A DNA stretch of 64,000 nucleotides from Omphiscola glabra (Eukaryota > Mollusca > Gastropoda > Lymnaeidae), in NCBI GenBank assembly GCA_964017045.1, contig OZ024808.1, positions 22,247,418 to 22,311,417 on the forward strand, written 5' to 3'. A program made the translations under genes and the position numbers. The stretch's first letter is position 1, and each line of letters opens with the position of its first letter. Below are positions 39,701 to 48,799 of the stretch, in pieces. The notes under the pieces are model-generated. The model saw only the letters and a list, made by a program, of their open reading frames with translations, did no database searches and had not been told where the DNA came from.

Positions 39701-42414
39701 TTTTACTTTCATGAATCATTTATCCTGAAAAAAATGGCACATACTCTCTAGATTGCTAGTGTTGACTGTACAGTGATGCACTCCACAAACCAATATACTG
39801 AAAGCAACAAAACACAAAATTTCAGGGTAATAGGGGGATAGACTGCAATCAGGTTAGCAAAATGGGAAATTAGTGAAACGAAGTAAGGTTAAACCTGAAA
39901 AAAGGAACGCAACAAAACAACAAACGTGTCGGCAGGTGTACCATGCATGGAGAAATTTATGCCGCTGCGCTATGATCAAATTTGGTGCATGATTAACACG
40001 AGTGGCATCAACACTCAAATTATTCATTTTGGAAATTATCCAAAACATTGTTAGAAGAAACATGTTTTTTTTAAAAAGAAATCATCCAATGAATTAGTGC
40101 TGACTCAAAGTACTTGTAAGACAACAAAGGCATTTTGTAAGCTACAAGTTTTATAGTCATGTAATGTCTTTGCTTTTATCAATGTGTTTATCAAAGTGTT
40201 TATCAATGTACCTGTCAATGTGTTTGTCAATGTGTTATCTTTATTTCAATTTTCCACCCAGAATTATGTCCCCATTATTAAATGACAAATAAAATATTAA
40301 TTTCTATATAAATGTGTTGTTTTTTCCAACTTATCTTTCCATTTTATAGTGTTTGTTGATTTAATTATTTTGAAATAAATTATTTCGCAGTATTCAAATA
40401 AAATAAACTAATTTTACATGTCACTCTTTAGCAATATCAATATGATACACTGCGTTTGGTCTCGTTGCGAAAAAAGCGCGCCTGCCAGAAGGTTAAAACA
40501 ACAGCTTTAGACTGAACATGCATTTTAGGGCTTTATCTGAAATTAAAATGAGACAACTAACAAACTATTTTAATGGTGCTACCATTCAGATTTACACTTT
40601 TTTTTGGTTGTTTTTTACCCGCGTGCTTCTGATGTCCAAAACTGCATATAACACATGAAAATGAAGTACATTACAACAATGCATCTTAAAGAATGAAGCC
40701 TCTTAAGACAAAAGAAAATCTTGAGTAACTGCAATCATATTCAGCATAAGAAAACAAACATGAAGATCCTCAAAAAGAACAAAAAAAGACTTAATTTGTT
40801 CTAATGTGTTAATTTTGGAAAATGCTGAAAATTACTAGTAGTAATTCTGTGTAACACTTGTTGAGACATTATTATAACAGAGATTGATTGAGACAGCTAC
40901 CATTGATCAAGGCAAAGACATTCTACAGGAAAGTTAGTTTCAACGGGAGACTAAGCCCTAAACTTACTCAAAGCTGATGCCTTGGGGATCATCACTTGAT
41001 TCTGGTCTGTTTTCATTGTTCAGTCTTTGAGATAAAGTTTTAAACAAATACATCATTGATTAAACTTCCGTTTGTTCACACTTAGGGAACACTTAGTTTG
41101 CAGTATTCTTGTCAGAACTTCCAAGGCAATAACAGAAGCATTAAATACACATAATAGTGATTTTTAGTTCTATAGAATTTTTAGAAATTAATTGTTATGG
41201 TAATAAAATATCTATCTAAAAAAAAACAAATCCTAAAAATTCTCACCACTTAAGAAGGTTTTTAAAACTTCAAGATATGATATATGACACTTCCAAAGCT
41301 ATTATAACACATGAATAGAAAAGTATATATAAATAACTTTTACTAATATGTCAAACAAGAGAAGAACATTTTTTTAAAAGGCCAAAACAAATTAAAGAGA
41401 TGTTCCTGGTGGATAAGAAATAACCCATGCATGACTTTATATGAACATGTAAAAAGAAGCCATACTATTATGTGAGTAATTACTATAAATAACTTTATCA
41501 ACTAGAACAAGGAGTAAAAAAAAAACAATCAGAAGATTAGATATGACCAGCACAGCACATATGAACTGCCAACAAGAGTTTATCTATTTGTGTTTATGTA
41601 GTGATTAAAAATAACCAAATTAGCTATAGAAAACAGCTGTTTTGGTACATATGTCTTAGGTTGGGCAAAAAATGGTGGGGTTGTGAAATTAACAACTGGC
41701 AGGGTAATGAAATAAACAACTGGTAGGTAATAAAATAAACAACTGGTAGGTTATAAAATAGACAACTGGTAGGTTATAAAATAGACAACTGGTAGGTTAT
41801 AAAATAAACAACTGGTAGGTTATAAAATAGACAACTGGTAGATTATAAAATAGACAACTGGTAATTTATAAAATAAACAACTGGTAGGTCATAAAATAGA
41901 CAACTGGTAGGTTATAAAATAGACAACTGGTAGGTTATATATGCCTCTCAAAAATTTGTGACATTGTGTGAAGAGCGTCTAAATTTTGTTGACATTTTGT
42001 GACAATGGGAGTGGGGTGAAAATCTTCCAAAATAGCAGCTTCATTTATGTATGGCCCCTAAAATGAATTAAAAGAGTGATTTTTTATTTTTATAAGCACA
42101 AATAGGCCCACTCTTACTGTTGTACTTACTAAGTATTAGTTAACTATCTAGTATGTATTTAATGTATGCAAAATGTAGACAAATTTGTAACTACTGAACA
42201 ATTGGATGTATAATATTAAGAATATGGTATGTTAAGGCCCGGTACACACAGTTACATACAGTATTGATAGAGTTCATAGAGAATATAATGTCCTTAAGAC
42301 TAAGTGTCACAAAGACAATAACATTACATGTTGAAAGCCTAAAAAAAATTAATATATATGTTTTGGTCTTAAACTTACATTTTTATAATTGGCCTTCGTT
42401 TCTCAACCTCAGGT
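21726..42414 (-). CDS. two-module EF-hand plus nucleoside 2-deoxyribosyltransferase-like protein (5' end missing)
   Basis: Eighteen phase-consistent minus-strand exons: 42379-42414, 40968-41024, 36433-36539, 34011-34125, 33097-33170, 31847-31971, 31543-31596, 30843-30921, 29472-29553, 28621-28741, 27857-27939, 27429-27492, 26650-26778, 26379-26439, 25252-25369, 24508-24652, 23368-23451, 21726-21884 (TGA). Together they encode 563 aa; no start ATG was found. Module 1 has an EF-hand-like pair (ELYSVFKKYDDNDR; FVTFGEFCVLVDEL), then an NDT-like fold: FLGGSCG, WRHDIAIPFLKKENITFYNP, LLFFVIDNKTRSVASLCEIA, IIVVFNS. Module 2 repeats this: SFNSITGSKEGHMNKED and TFTFEEFCTIV, then YDIYLGGSCGEANWREDMA, LLFIIADCTRAIGAMVEAGY, RVILCLE. 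The domain resembles the Nuc_deoxyri_tr2 type seen in Drosophila raw. Each copy keeps a Glu where NDT enzymes carry the catalytic one (my alignment). Substrate unknown; probably intracellular. Confidence 0.85.
22323..22666. mobile_element. hAT MITE (CAGGGGTGGGCAAACTTTTT ends)
   Basis: 344 bp with terminal inverted repeats caggggtgggcaaac and gtttgcccacccctg. It has a perfect 8-bp target duplication, ATCTAGAC, at 22315-22322 and 22667-22674. The flanking ggagggccac and gagggccaca are subterminal repeats typical of the Charlie-like group. It lies in the last intron of the EF-hand/NDT gene. Confidence 0.9.
23542..23960. mobile_element. GC-rich 419-bp insertion of unknown family
   Basis: It is flanked by a perfect 15-bp direct repeat, agcggtaacatcaca, at 23527-23541 and 23961-23975. 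It is strikingly GC- and CpG-rich compared with the AT-rich intron around it. A duplication that long suggests target-primed reverse transcription, as for SINEs or LINEs, but I see no poly-A tail and no clear tRNA A/B box. It lies 90 bp upstream of the exon at 23368-23451. Short open frames inside it are not supported as genes. Confidence 0.75.
24420..24479 (-). pseudogene. degenerate copy of the 3' part of the exon at 24508-24652
   Basis: About 59 bp closely match the end of the neighbouring NDT-2 exon 87 bp away. Both read LLLF-IADCTRA in the homologous frame (copy LLLFLIADCTRATSAKVE; exon LLLFIIADCTRAIGAMVE). The copy has a stop at its upstream edge and no clear acceptor. It is a partial tandem duplication, probably not used. 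Confidence 0.75.
26020..26360. repeat. interspersed repeat fragment, also seen near 63480-63760
   Basis: The stretch from catcatcatcattaataaag through ctgctccaccacatcc, cttggtcgacctgtcagcag and aattcggcatcctcc is matched in order, with divergence, at 63481-63760 (cctgcttcaccacatcttt, ggctttggtcgactgcgcag). It is likely a LINE/SINE-derived family and lies in an intron of the EF-hand/NDT gene. Confidence 0.55.
27545..27722. mobile_element. short MITE (CCTATTTTACGGACTATAAG ends)
   Basis: About 178 bp. The left end cctattttacggactataag is inverted at the right as ctagtccgtaaaatacgg, with an internal second copy (cttatagtccgta). It lies in the intron between exons 27857-27939 and 27429-27492. The target duplication is unclear (perhaps TA), so the superfamily is not assigned. 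Confidence 0.65.
29610..30669 (+). repeat. 30-bp minisatellite, about 35 copies
   Basis: The unit is caatataacataggcaaca then ctaaactgtgg (30 bp), kept in strict phase for over 1 kb with scattered substitutions. Variants include tacgcaaca, cacaaca and aagcacaaca. Because 30 is a multiple of three, frames of 99-370 codons appear on both strands, all made of a 10-residue repeat. It lies wholly in the intron between exons 30843-30921 and 29472-29553 of the EF-hand/NDT gene. Confidence 0.97.
30693..30815 (+). repeat. 41-bp tandem repeat, 3 copies
   Basis: gttcaagggaag followed by aattaaaattaagtgttctg recurs at 30721, 30762 and 30803. It adjoins the 30-bp minisatellite in the same intron, so two unrelated minisatellites lie side by side. 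Confidence 0.85.
31375..31490 (+). repeat. short tandem repeat, about 3 copies
   Basis: Repeated ggcagttaggggcttaatct with spacers such as ccattgaagcaggga and ccaatgaatcaggga. It is intronic in the EF-hand/NDT gene. Confidence 0.75.
32455..32900 (-). pseudogene. LINE 3' end (CR1-like), 5'-truncated
   Basis: The minus strand reads YGVRSFEVIAPKLWNSLKQS and then KSFRKHLKTFCLNRFMKTRA followed by a stop. This is the characteristic C-terminal tail of CR1-type reverse transcriptases (VIAPKLWNSLP-like). The non-coding 3' tail runs through agcgctatagaagtatccaa to (ATT)-rich sequence near 32460. The upstream part is frameshifted. It lies in an intron of the EF-hand/NDT gene, in the same orientation. 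Confidence 0.75.
34650..34940 (+). repeat. 70-bp tandem repeat, about 3.5 copies
   Basis: tctcattgtagtctaattca alternates with gaagacacaaatgctctcat and gccctctaactcagtcagac at a 70-bp period. It is intronic. Confidence 0.85.
35695..35742 (-). other. candidate cassette exon, a partial duplicate of exon 34011-34125
   Basis: This 48-nt minus-strand segment copies the start of the downstream EF-hand exon: QEMVHFAQEGSLLDE here against QEMVHCAVEYGSPCDAD there. It has an acceptor (ccaccgacag) and a weak donor (gttatt). It begins and ends in phase 1, so it could be inserted between exons 36433-36539 and 34011-34125 without shifting frame. It may equally be an unused relic. Confidence 0.5.
36781..36911. 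mobile_element. 131-bp MITE (GGCCATACATAAATGATGTC ends)
   Basis: The left end ggccatacataaatgatgtc is inverted at the right as gacttcatttatggatggcc, with a C-rich interior. Target duplication is not clear. A single related end (cttcatttatgtatggcccc) is seen near 42040-42060. Confidence 0.65.
36992..37192. mobile_element. SPIN (SPACE INVADERS) hAT element, copy 1
   Basis: 201 bp beginning cagtggttctcaacctttct and ending aggttgagaaccgctg. The interior carries gaccctttaatacagttcct, gatggtcttaggcaa and ggggtcgcaaccca blocks that I recognise from SPIN consensus elements. It has a perfect 8-bp target duplication, AGTTAAGT, at 36984-36991 and 37193-37200. SPIN is a non-autonomous hAT family known for horizontal transfer. 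Confidence 0.9.
37440..37967. mobile_element. hAT MITE (CAGTGATTCCCAAAGTGG ends)
   Basis: 528 bp with ends cagtgattcccaaagtggtc and gtttggggacctctg. It is flanked by GTCTAGAT (37432-37439) and GTCTCAAT (37968-37975), a 6/8 match. Subterminal aagtggtct motifs recur on both sides. It sits about 250 bp from SPIN copy 1 in the same intron. Confidence 0.75.
38671..40492. mobile_element. piggyBac-like degraded element
   Basis: The right end is gcgcgcctgccagaagg followed by TTAA (40493-40496). Inverted, it reads ccttctggcaggcgcg, matching the left end cgttccggctggcgcg (38671-38686) at 13 of 16 positions. The left target site is degenerate (gtaa). Terminal GGCAGG-type repeats with a TTAA target are the piggyBac signature. 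Inside, an acidic reading frame (MEKFWKNYEDEVDTESQDD) near 39155-39380 may be a transposase N-terminal remnant, but no catalytic domain is seen. It lies in an intron of the EF-hand/NDT gene. Confidence 0.55.
39098..39342 (+). repeat. 123-bp tandem duplication inside the piggyBac-like element
   Basis: Two nearly identical copies, starting with aaaactttagatcttcctaa at 39098 and 39221. The 123-bp period is 41 codons, so the acidic frame MEKFWKNYEDEVDTESQDD is duplicated in phase. Near-identity indicates a recent event. Confidence 0.85.
41690..41940 (+). repeat. 23-bp minisatellite, about 11 copies
   Basis: The unit is acaactggtaggttataaaa plus tag/taa, with few substitutions (aaataaacaac variants). 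It is intronic, between exons 42379-42414 and 40968-41024 of the EF-hand/NDT gene. Confidence 0.9.
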
Positions 42415-43646
42415 CTAAAAATAACATACAGCATTTGCTATTCTGAACATTGAAGTACAATGATATCATTGAGATTTTTAAAAACATAAGTTATTTTCTT
42501 ATTTAATTTTATCTGTTGTTTATTATTGTATTGTCTGCTGATGAAGGCAAGCCTCAACATATGTATCAATGTATCAACAATTTATTTAATTTAAAATATT
42601 TAATACGCTATAACTATAAAATATAATTAACAGGATAGTCCTATAATTTATGCTAGATTGTCTGAAACAATTGACTTGTAGAGTAGTGGAATTTAATTCA
42701 TGATAATGACTGTCTAAGTGAGTAGGCCCATATAACACTAAACACTATGTGTAAATATTGTTACAAGGTAGGGCCCTTTTGTTTATATCCCCCATTAACC
42801 TAGCGTATCAGCTTACTACCTTCATCATTGGCATAATAATTGCCGGACAGGTGTCTACAGCAAACGTTGACCTACATTTAAGTTTAAGCCACGCGAAATG
42901 ATTCGGTTTAAGTACTAGGTGTATTCCCCTACAGTTAGAGAGAGACAAGATGAGCATATCAATGTGTGACTAGCTTTCCATGGAATTAGCTAAGTACTAC
43001 ACAGGGCCATCTTATAGTTAGAAAATATAGTAATTCCTAAAACTTAGATTTGTGATAGTACTGTTCATGTTACTGTGAGATTTAGATATTGTTAGACCTG
43101 TATTCATTTTTTTATATGTAGATTTTATGTATCTTTATTCATAATAATATTATATTTCATGTAATAAAGTACATTTATATAGAGCACTGATTGTCTTTAT
43201 TCTAGTCAATAGTGAGTCTAAAATCTACCTGTGTTAGCCCCTTTTCAAATCCCCTAGACCACGATCTTGTTCTAATTTATTGAACACTATAGGCATGGGG
43301 GCGTAACAATATATCGATATTTGTTCAAACATTATTCTGCGCAGGTCGTTACATGATGCAAAAACATGTGTACAACTTTTTGAAGGGTTTTTTTGACATC
43401 TGTAAATAACCTCGGACATCAAAATTTGAACAAATAAACTGTGTTGTTTGTCATCAGTGGCGTATTAATCATTTGCTGCACGTCACTATAAATTGTGTTA
43501 ACAAGAGATGCCCCTATCACCGGCCGTCGGTGTGTTAATAAAGATTAAATTTTTTTTTTTATAGAAACCTGACATTAAGTGACCCTTATCAACAAATTCC
43601 TCATTCATTGCTTGAATTTTAGAACTTAGACTTAATAATATTAATA
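42415..43646. other. upstream side of the EF-hand/NDT gene; 5' exon not found
   Basis: The known 5'-most exon (42379-42414) begins with a split codon and has no ATG, so at least one more exon must lie upstream. This stretch has a few candidate donors (for example near 42832) but none gives the phase required. It is otherwise AT-rich with nothing assignable. Confidence 0.4.
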
Positions 43647-44784
43647 CAGTAGAACCCGGTTATGTCGACGGCCTCAGGGTATGCCAAAAAGCGCCGAGAT
43701 AACCGATGATCGAGATAAACGAAAACCAATATGGCGGCAAAATATTAACATGTGCTTAAAATTTCTTTATGTACATGATGTGCGTTAATAAATGAGAATG
43801 TACATGCACGTGTTTTTGGAGTTTTTTTTTTATACAACAGTTTTTTTTTACAGAATTAATACACCAAAATCATAATTTTAGCTCATAGTTTTAAAGTTAT
43901 GAATTTTTAAAGTTCGACTTCGTTTGTCCTTTTTTAACATGGACCGCATCGCCACATTCTGTGACCCAGTTCCGCTGTTCGCGTCACGAGCTAAATAACT
44001 CTCGCTTTAATGATAATTTTATACAACTTTTATTTACAGAACTAATGCTGTATTAAAAATAATATTATACAATTATATATAAATTATAATTTATCTAACT
44101 ATGCACTAAGTATACCAGTAAATTTAATATAATGTATTAATATAAGGCTTTTCTGTTTACCAAATCTGCGGCTACCATTATACCGGTATATGCTATATAA
44201 TCTATATAACGCAACGCATCCCCTTATTACTAAAATACTTTTCGGGAACTTCTTATTTTGAACTTTCAACTTTGGCGCATGACTAATTAATTAAAGCTTT
44301 CCCTCACCTAGTTTTAATAGTTTTTACACACGGCAACCTTTTATGAATGAGATAGTAGTACGGTATAGCCATTATGCAAGTGACTGTGAATGGCTGCCCA
44401 TGAGCATGGCCATGACACTTTGCACACGGCAAATGATCACCCATTATAATATGGACTCTACCGGGTTTTTTAACCTCAAATTAAAATATTATACTGATTG
44501 ATTCCAATGCATTGCTTAGTCAAGTTTGTAGTTTCCTTTCGTGGCATCGATAACTAACATTTTCAAAAGCTGGCGATTGGTCATGGGGATCGAGATAACC
44601 AACGTTAAGTGGCAAATTTGGCCCTCTTTTGTGCTCGAGATATTAGGGTTCGGCGACATAAAAGAATCGACATAACTGATGAGAAAATGCTAAGACAAAG
44701 AGAGAATTTGGCGGTTCCACGCCAAAGACGTCGACTTAACAGGGTTGGCAAGTTAACCGAGGTCGTGATAAGCGGGTTCGACTG
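43647..44784. mobile_element. pogo/Tigger-like DNA transposon, non-autonomous
   Basis: 1138 bp with ends cagtagaacccggttatgtc and, inverted, cagtcgaacccgcttatcac. It is flanked by TA on both sides (43645-43646 and 44785-44786), the Tc1/mariner target. Subterminal motifs such as gagataaccgatgatcgag and tcgacttaacagggttggca are typical of Tigger-like ends. No DDE transposase frame is visible. Confidence 0.8.
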
Positions 44785-45044
44785 TATACATAATATTGAG
44801 GCTGCACTCAAGAAATCAAAATGCAAGCCCTAAAAGGGTGAACCCCCCTCCCAAAATCGTATTTTGTCTTCTGGCATTTTTTCATTCATTCAGGGATGAC
44901 GGAGCAGATATTGAGATAGTTTTTTTACTATAGTATAATATAGTCTATACTACTATTTACTATAGACTATAGATTTATTTATTTGCAATCTTAAATTTAA
45001 ATTATAATAATTGGATTAAAGCATGTTAATAAAATAATTTCTTT

Positions 45045-45306
45045 GGCTAATTTTGAAAGATGGGACCATGACGTCATTTGCGTGTTTTGCTATGTTGCTG
45101 ATGGCTTTAGGGTTCAGGTTAGGTTTAGGGATAGATTTAGGCTTAGGGTTCAGGTTAGGCTTAGATTTAGGGTTCAGGTTAGGTTTAGGGATCTATTTAG
45201 GAAATTTTTTCATTATTTTTAAACGTTTTATTCTTAATTTTACGGGTCGTGTCAACCAAGATGGCGGCAATGGTAAAAAACGTGGCCCCATCTCTCAAAA
45301 TTTACC
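45045..45306. mobile_element. short relative of the TTAGGG-containing MITE
   Basis: 262 bp. The left end ggctaattttgaaagatggg pairs with the inverted right end ggtaaattttgagagatggg. It shares tgacgtcatttgcgtg and tcaaccaagatggcgg with 11646-12278. The interior at 45105-45205 repeats ttagggttcaggttagg and tttagggatagatttagg several times. The target duplication is poor. Confidence 0.7.
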
Positions 45307-46204
45307 ATACTTTTAATTTTAACTTCACTTATTCACTTTACTTTACTTTGCAGTAAAATTTAAGAAGCAAGTTAAATTTTTAAAAATATGTCTGTAATAG
45401 TATACAAATGTCTAATAATTACTATATGAAGGGCCGAGTAGAAAAAGTACTTAAGTGTATTTTTTGAGTTTTGAGAAAATTGAGTTTAAAATTTTTAAAT
45501 TCTTATTTAGATACATTAAAATCTGTTCAAGTTAACTCTAAATCAACCACTTATGGACATTTTTCATGAATGATATTTACAGGAATGATTCAGGGGAAGT
45601 ACTCAAATACAATGCCTGTCAACTCATTTTTGAAAAATTGTAACTTAAGTACTTTTTCTACTCAGCCCTTCATATATACTGTCTATACTCTATTTATAAT
45701 TTAACTAATTTATAGGCTATATAACTAAATTAATAATTATAAAAAAATTATTATAAGTCTAAGACTTTAAAATTTTTAAAAAAGTACTGAGTACTGTAGT
45801 TAATTAAGTTAGGTAGTTAGGCAGGCATACTTAGTATAAGATCCAAATATTCTGTAGTCGGATTTCTCTTTTTCCATCACTGAGTATTAGCTTGAGAAAT
45901 ATTTATTGCAAGGTCACTATGACAGTAGCGAATAGGTCTAACCTAAAATTAATAGTTTGTTCCCAGATCGACGTTCTGTTATTTATACAAACTAACCAGA
46001 ACTTAAATATAGAATCCGCAGTTATGTCCCCTTGTATATTTGAGAAAGGAAAACAAAGAAAGTTCTTTTAAGAGAAAAGATTAGGAAAAGGAATGGCTAT
46101 AAATAACTAACCAATGTCATAATTTAATTTATTATTTTTTTTATCATTTCAACTCTCGATATATTTATAGCAAAAGTACAAAATTATGTTTACCAAAATA
46201 CTAA

Positions 46205-47400
46205 TTGACTAGATATAGCCCGCCAAACATTGGAGGCAACAATGCGTGAACTTCTCATCTACTGAAGTTACTTGACAAAACATGAATTCAAGTAACGCAC
46301 ATTTAAGAATCCCAATTTTTGCTACACCCTTTTCCCCTAATGATACGTCGCTGCACACGTTTATTGCACGCCCATGAACTATATTAAATATTCTGATGTC
46401 CCAACCACTTTTAAACCGAATATTTTATATATGTATACATTCTTTAATAAAACCATTCTCTAAATGGTAACTCAACAAATTTTAATTTTATCTGAGATAT
46501 CTAGTATAAATATCGCTTTCTTTGGAGAGATAGTCATTTTGAAATAAAGACTTAAAATGAAAATTTGTTTTAAAAAAAACACTTAAATATTCAAATAAAA
46601 AAAACAATGCTCAGATGTGGACGTTATAAAGCCATTTAGAAAACGCACAGGAAAGAAAACGCATCTATTCTAGATTGGTAATTTTAGTTGAGCTATTTCC
46701 TTTTGTGTAAAAATTGTTTTCGCAGTACAAAGCAGTTATCACTTTAGTCGGCACACCCTTAACCCATAGCCTTTGACAGAAAGTTTTCAGATATTTTTTT
46801 TAAAAATCTGAATTCAAAGTAAATTAAACAACCCCTAAAAACAAAATTGTTCGTATGAATCCTTTATAAAATGTAATATGGGGCAAAGGGGGAAAAAAAA
46901 GGGGGGGGGCTTAAAACTTTGACGAAACATGCATACAAGTTACGCACTTTATAAGAATCCAAATTAGCCCCCCCCCCCCTCTTTTCCCCCAAGGCTCACA
47001 ACCGCACAATATTTTACACCCCTGAAATATATTAATATTCTAAGGAGCCACCTGCTTTCACACCCCATATTAATTTCACCAACTATTTTAGAAGAACAAA
47101 AGAAAATGGTACGGACCAAACTCACTTGCGATTTTTAAAAAAAAAAAAGAATCTCATTTAGCGCAGTTTTCATGAAATTTATTTCGTGAAGTCAGCGTCA
47201 TCATATTTCAATTATCTTCCCAGGAAAAAAACATGATTTTTGGGGCTTGGGGCAGAAAATTTAATATAATGTGTGTCATCATCAACGAGTCTATGTGCCA
47301 AGTTTCAGATCGATAGGTTGACGGGAAGTGGGTCATTTAACCGTCTGAAGATTTTACCAGCCAGCCACGAACAAAAGCGAAGTTAATGGATTTTTTAAAA
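46205..47400. repeat. interspersed repeat cluster, same family as 60530-61085
   Basis: Shared blocks include gcgtgaacttctcatctact, aagttacttgacaaaaca, gaactatattaaatattct and ctcatttagcgca, with matching order at both loci and two partial copies within this stretch (46205-46440 and 46915-47200). The last part (atgtgccaagtttcagatcg, about 47288-47310) resembles a common invertebrate transposon end. Class not determined. Confidence 0.55.
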
Positions 47401-48799
47401 AGTCTCATCAACATTTTAGCTAAATAATGAAAATTCCTATCTCTGTATTGTTAGGGTAGCCTACTGTAAACATTCACTAGTAAGCTTTTTCTAATAAGCA
47501 CTAATATTTGTTATTTGTGGAACGTGCTTTGAGTGCGATCGTGGAAAGAAAAAGATTTCAAATACTAAGCATATAATAGGGTTTAAAATACTTTTAACAA
47601 GGTGTTTGAGAAAGTTGTTAGCACTTCACCATGTTCATCATCCATTGCATTTTGAGAATAATTGTTGTTTTTTTTTTTTTAAAGTGTATCAAATTATTCT
47701 TAGGTATCTATTTTTCCCCCTCAACTGATTTTTTTTATATGAAAGTAATTCAAAAGTCATATATGTGAGGTTATTTAGAGCAGTCTGTCATTAAAAACAA
47801 AATTTTAGGCCATAGAATACGCCTGGTCTGAATGACAGCACGTGTGTGTTAGCTCATCCGTCGAAAAATCGACCATGGCCATTTTAAACATCAGCCAGTT
47901 GCTGGGGCAGAATATGTCTGTGTGAGCAAAGATGACTGATCAGGCTCCATGTACTGAGAAACTCGGGCATTTTTTGGCTTATCTTTTCTGTTCTGCGGCA
48001 GCTTTTCTGTTAGCCTCATGTTACATTGAGCCCTTTAGTATGGAGGAGCACCACATGTCTCGATCCTCTGACTCTTGTTCCCACATGTCAGGATGTTTCG
48101 TACCGTTATAAGTGTAGAGGATTTAATCTTTTATTTGACTATAGGGATCGTTGATAAACAGTACACAACAAAGGATGATACCATTAATTAAATACATTAA
48201 TAAAGAACGATACCCAAACTAAAGCTAGTTACAAATTATAATTTATTAATTTAATTTTAAAATTAAAAAATCAAATAGAATAAAACTAAGGCTATACTAT
48301 TCACTTACAGTACAGCAATGAACTTGTACTGGTACAAAGTTGGAAAGGTGCACACACATACAATCTATAAAATATATAAATCTACGATCAGTAGGCCTAC
48401 ATATGTCGATCTTTTGGTCTCGTTTTCGAATCGCAAACGATGTCTCTCTCTTTGCCTCGCTTTCCTAGCCGACAGAGAGCGAGAGAGATTTTTAAACAAA
48501 AATTCTTAACATTTATACGAGACGTTTTAAAATTACAATTTAATACTCATCAAGTGTGTTTGCAATTTAATATTTCTACTGTTCGGTGAGTGTAACTTTT
48601 TTTTCCTTTGCTGTTCTGTAAGTTGATAGTCTATAGTTTTTTTTTTCTTCCGTATTTGAACTTGTATTTTTTGTAGAAATTTAATCGTTTATTAAAGTGA
48701 ATATTGTAGGTATCATAGGCTTTTAAATAATGTTTCTTTGCATCCTGGTTTCCTCGGTCCTTTGTTACGTATTACTTATTCTACGAGCAAAAAAACGGA
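47401..48799. other. no gene seen
   Basis: AT-rich sequence with a locally GC-richer patch at 47815-48120 and a CT/GA-rich patch at 48430-48500. Neither gives a supported exon. The patches could be 5' exons or promoter of the EF-hand/NDT gene, but no correct phase link was found. Confidence 0.4.

Noticed and set aside
45101..45205. Interstitial telomere from TTAGGG motifs
   Set aside because: Irregular mixture of TTAGGG, TTAGGTT and TTCAGG inside a MITE with terminal inverted repeats; not a telomeric array.
48302..48480. First exon of the EF-hand/NDT gene ending at a good donor near 48307
   Set aside because: In the phase needed to join 42379-42414 the frame has a stop and no ATG, so it cannot be the coding start; a non-coding role cannot be tested here.
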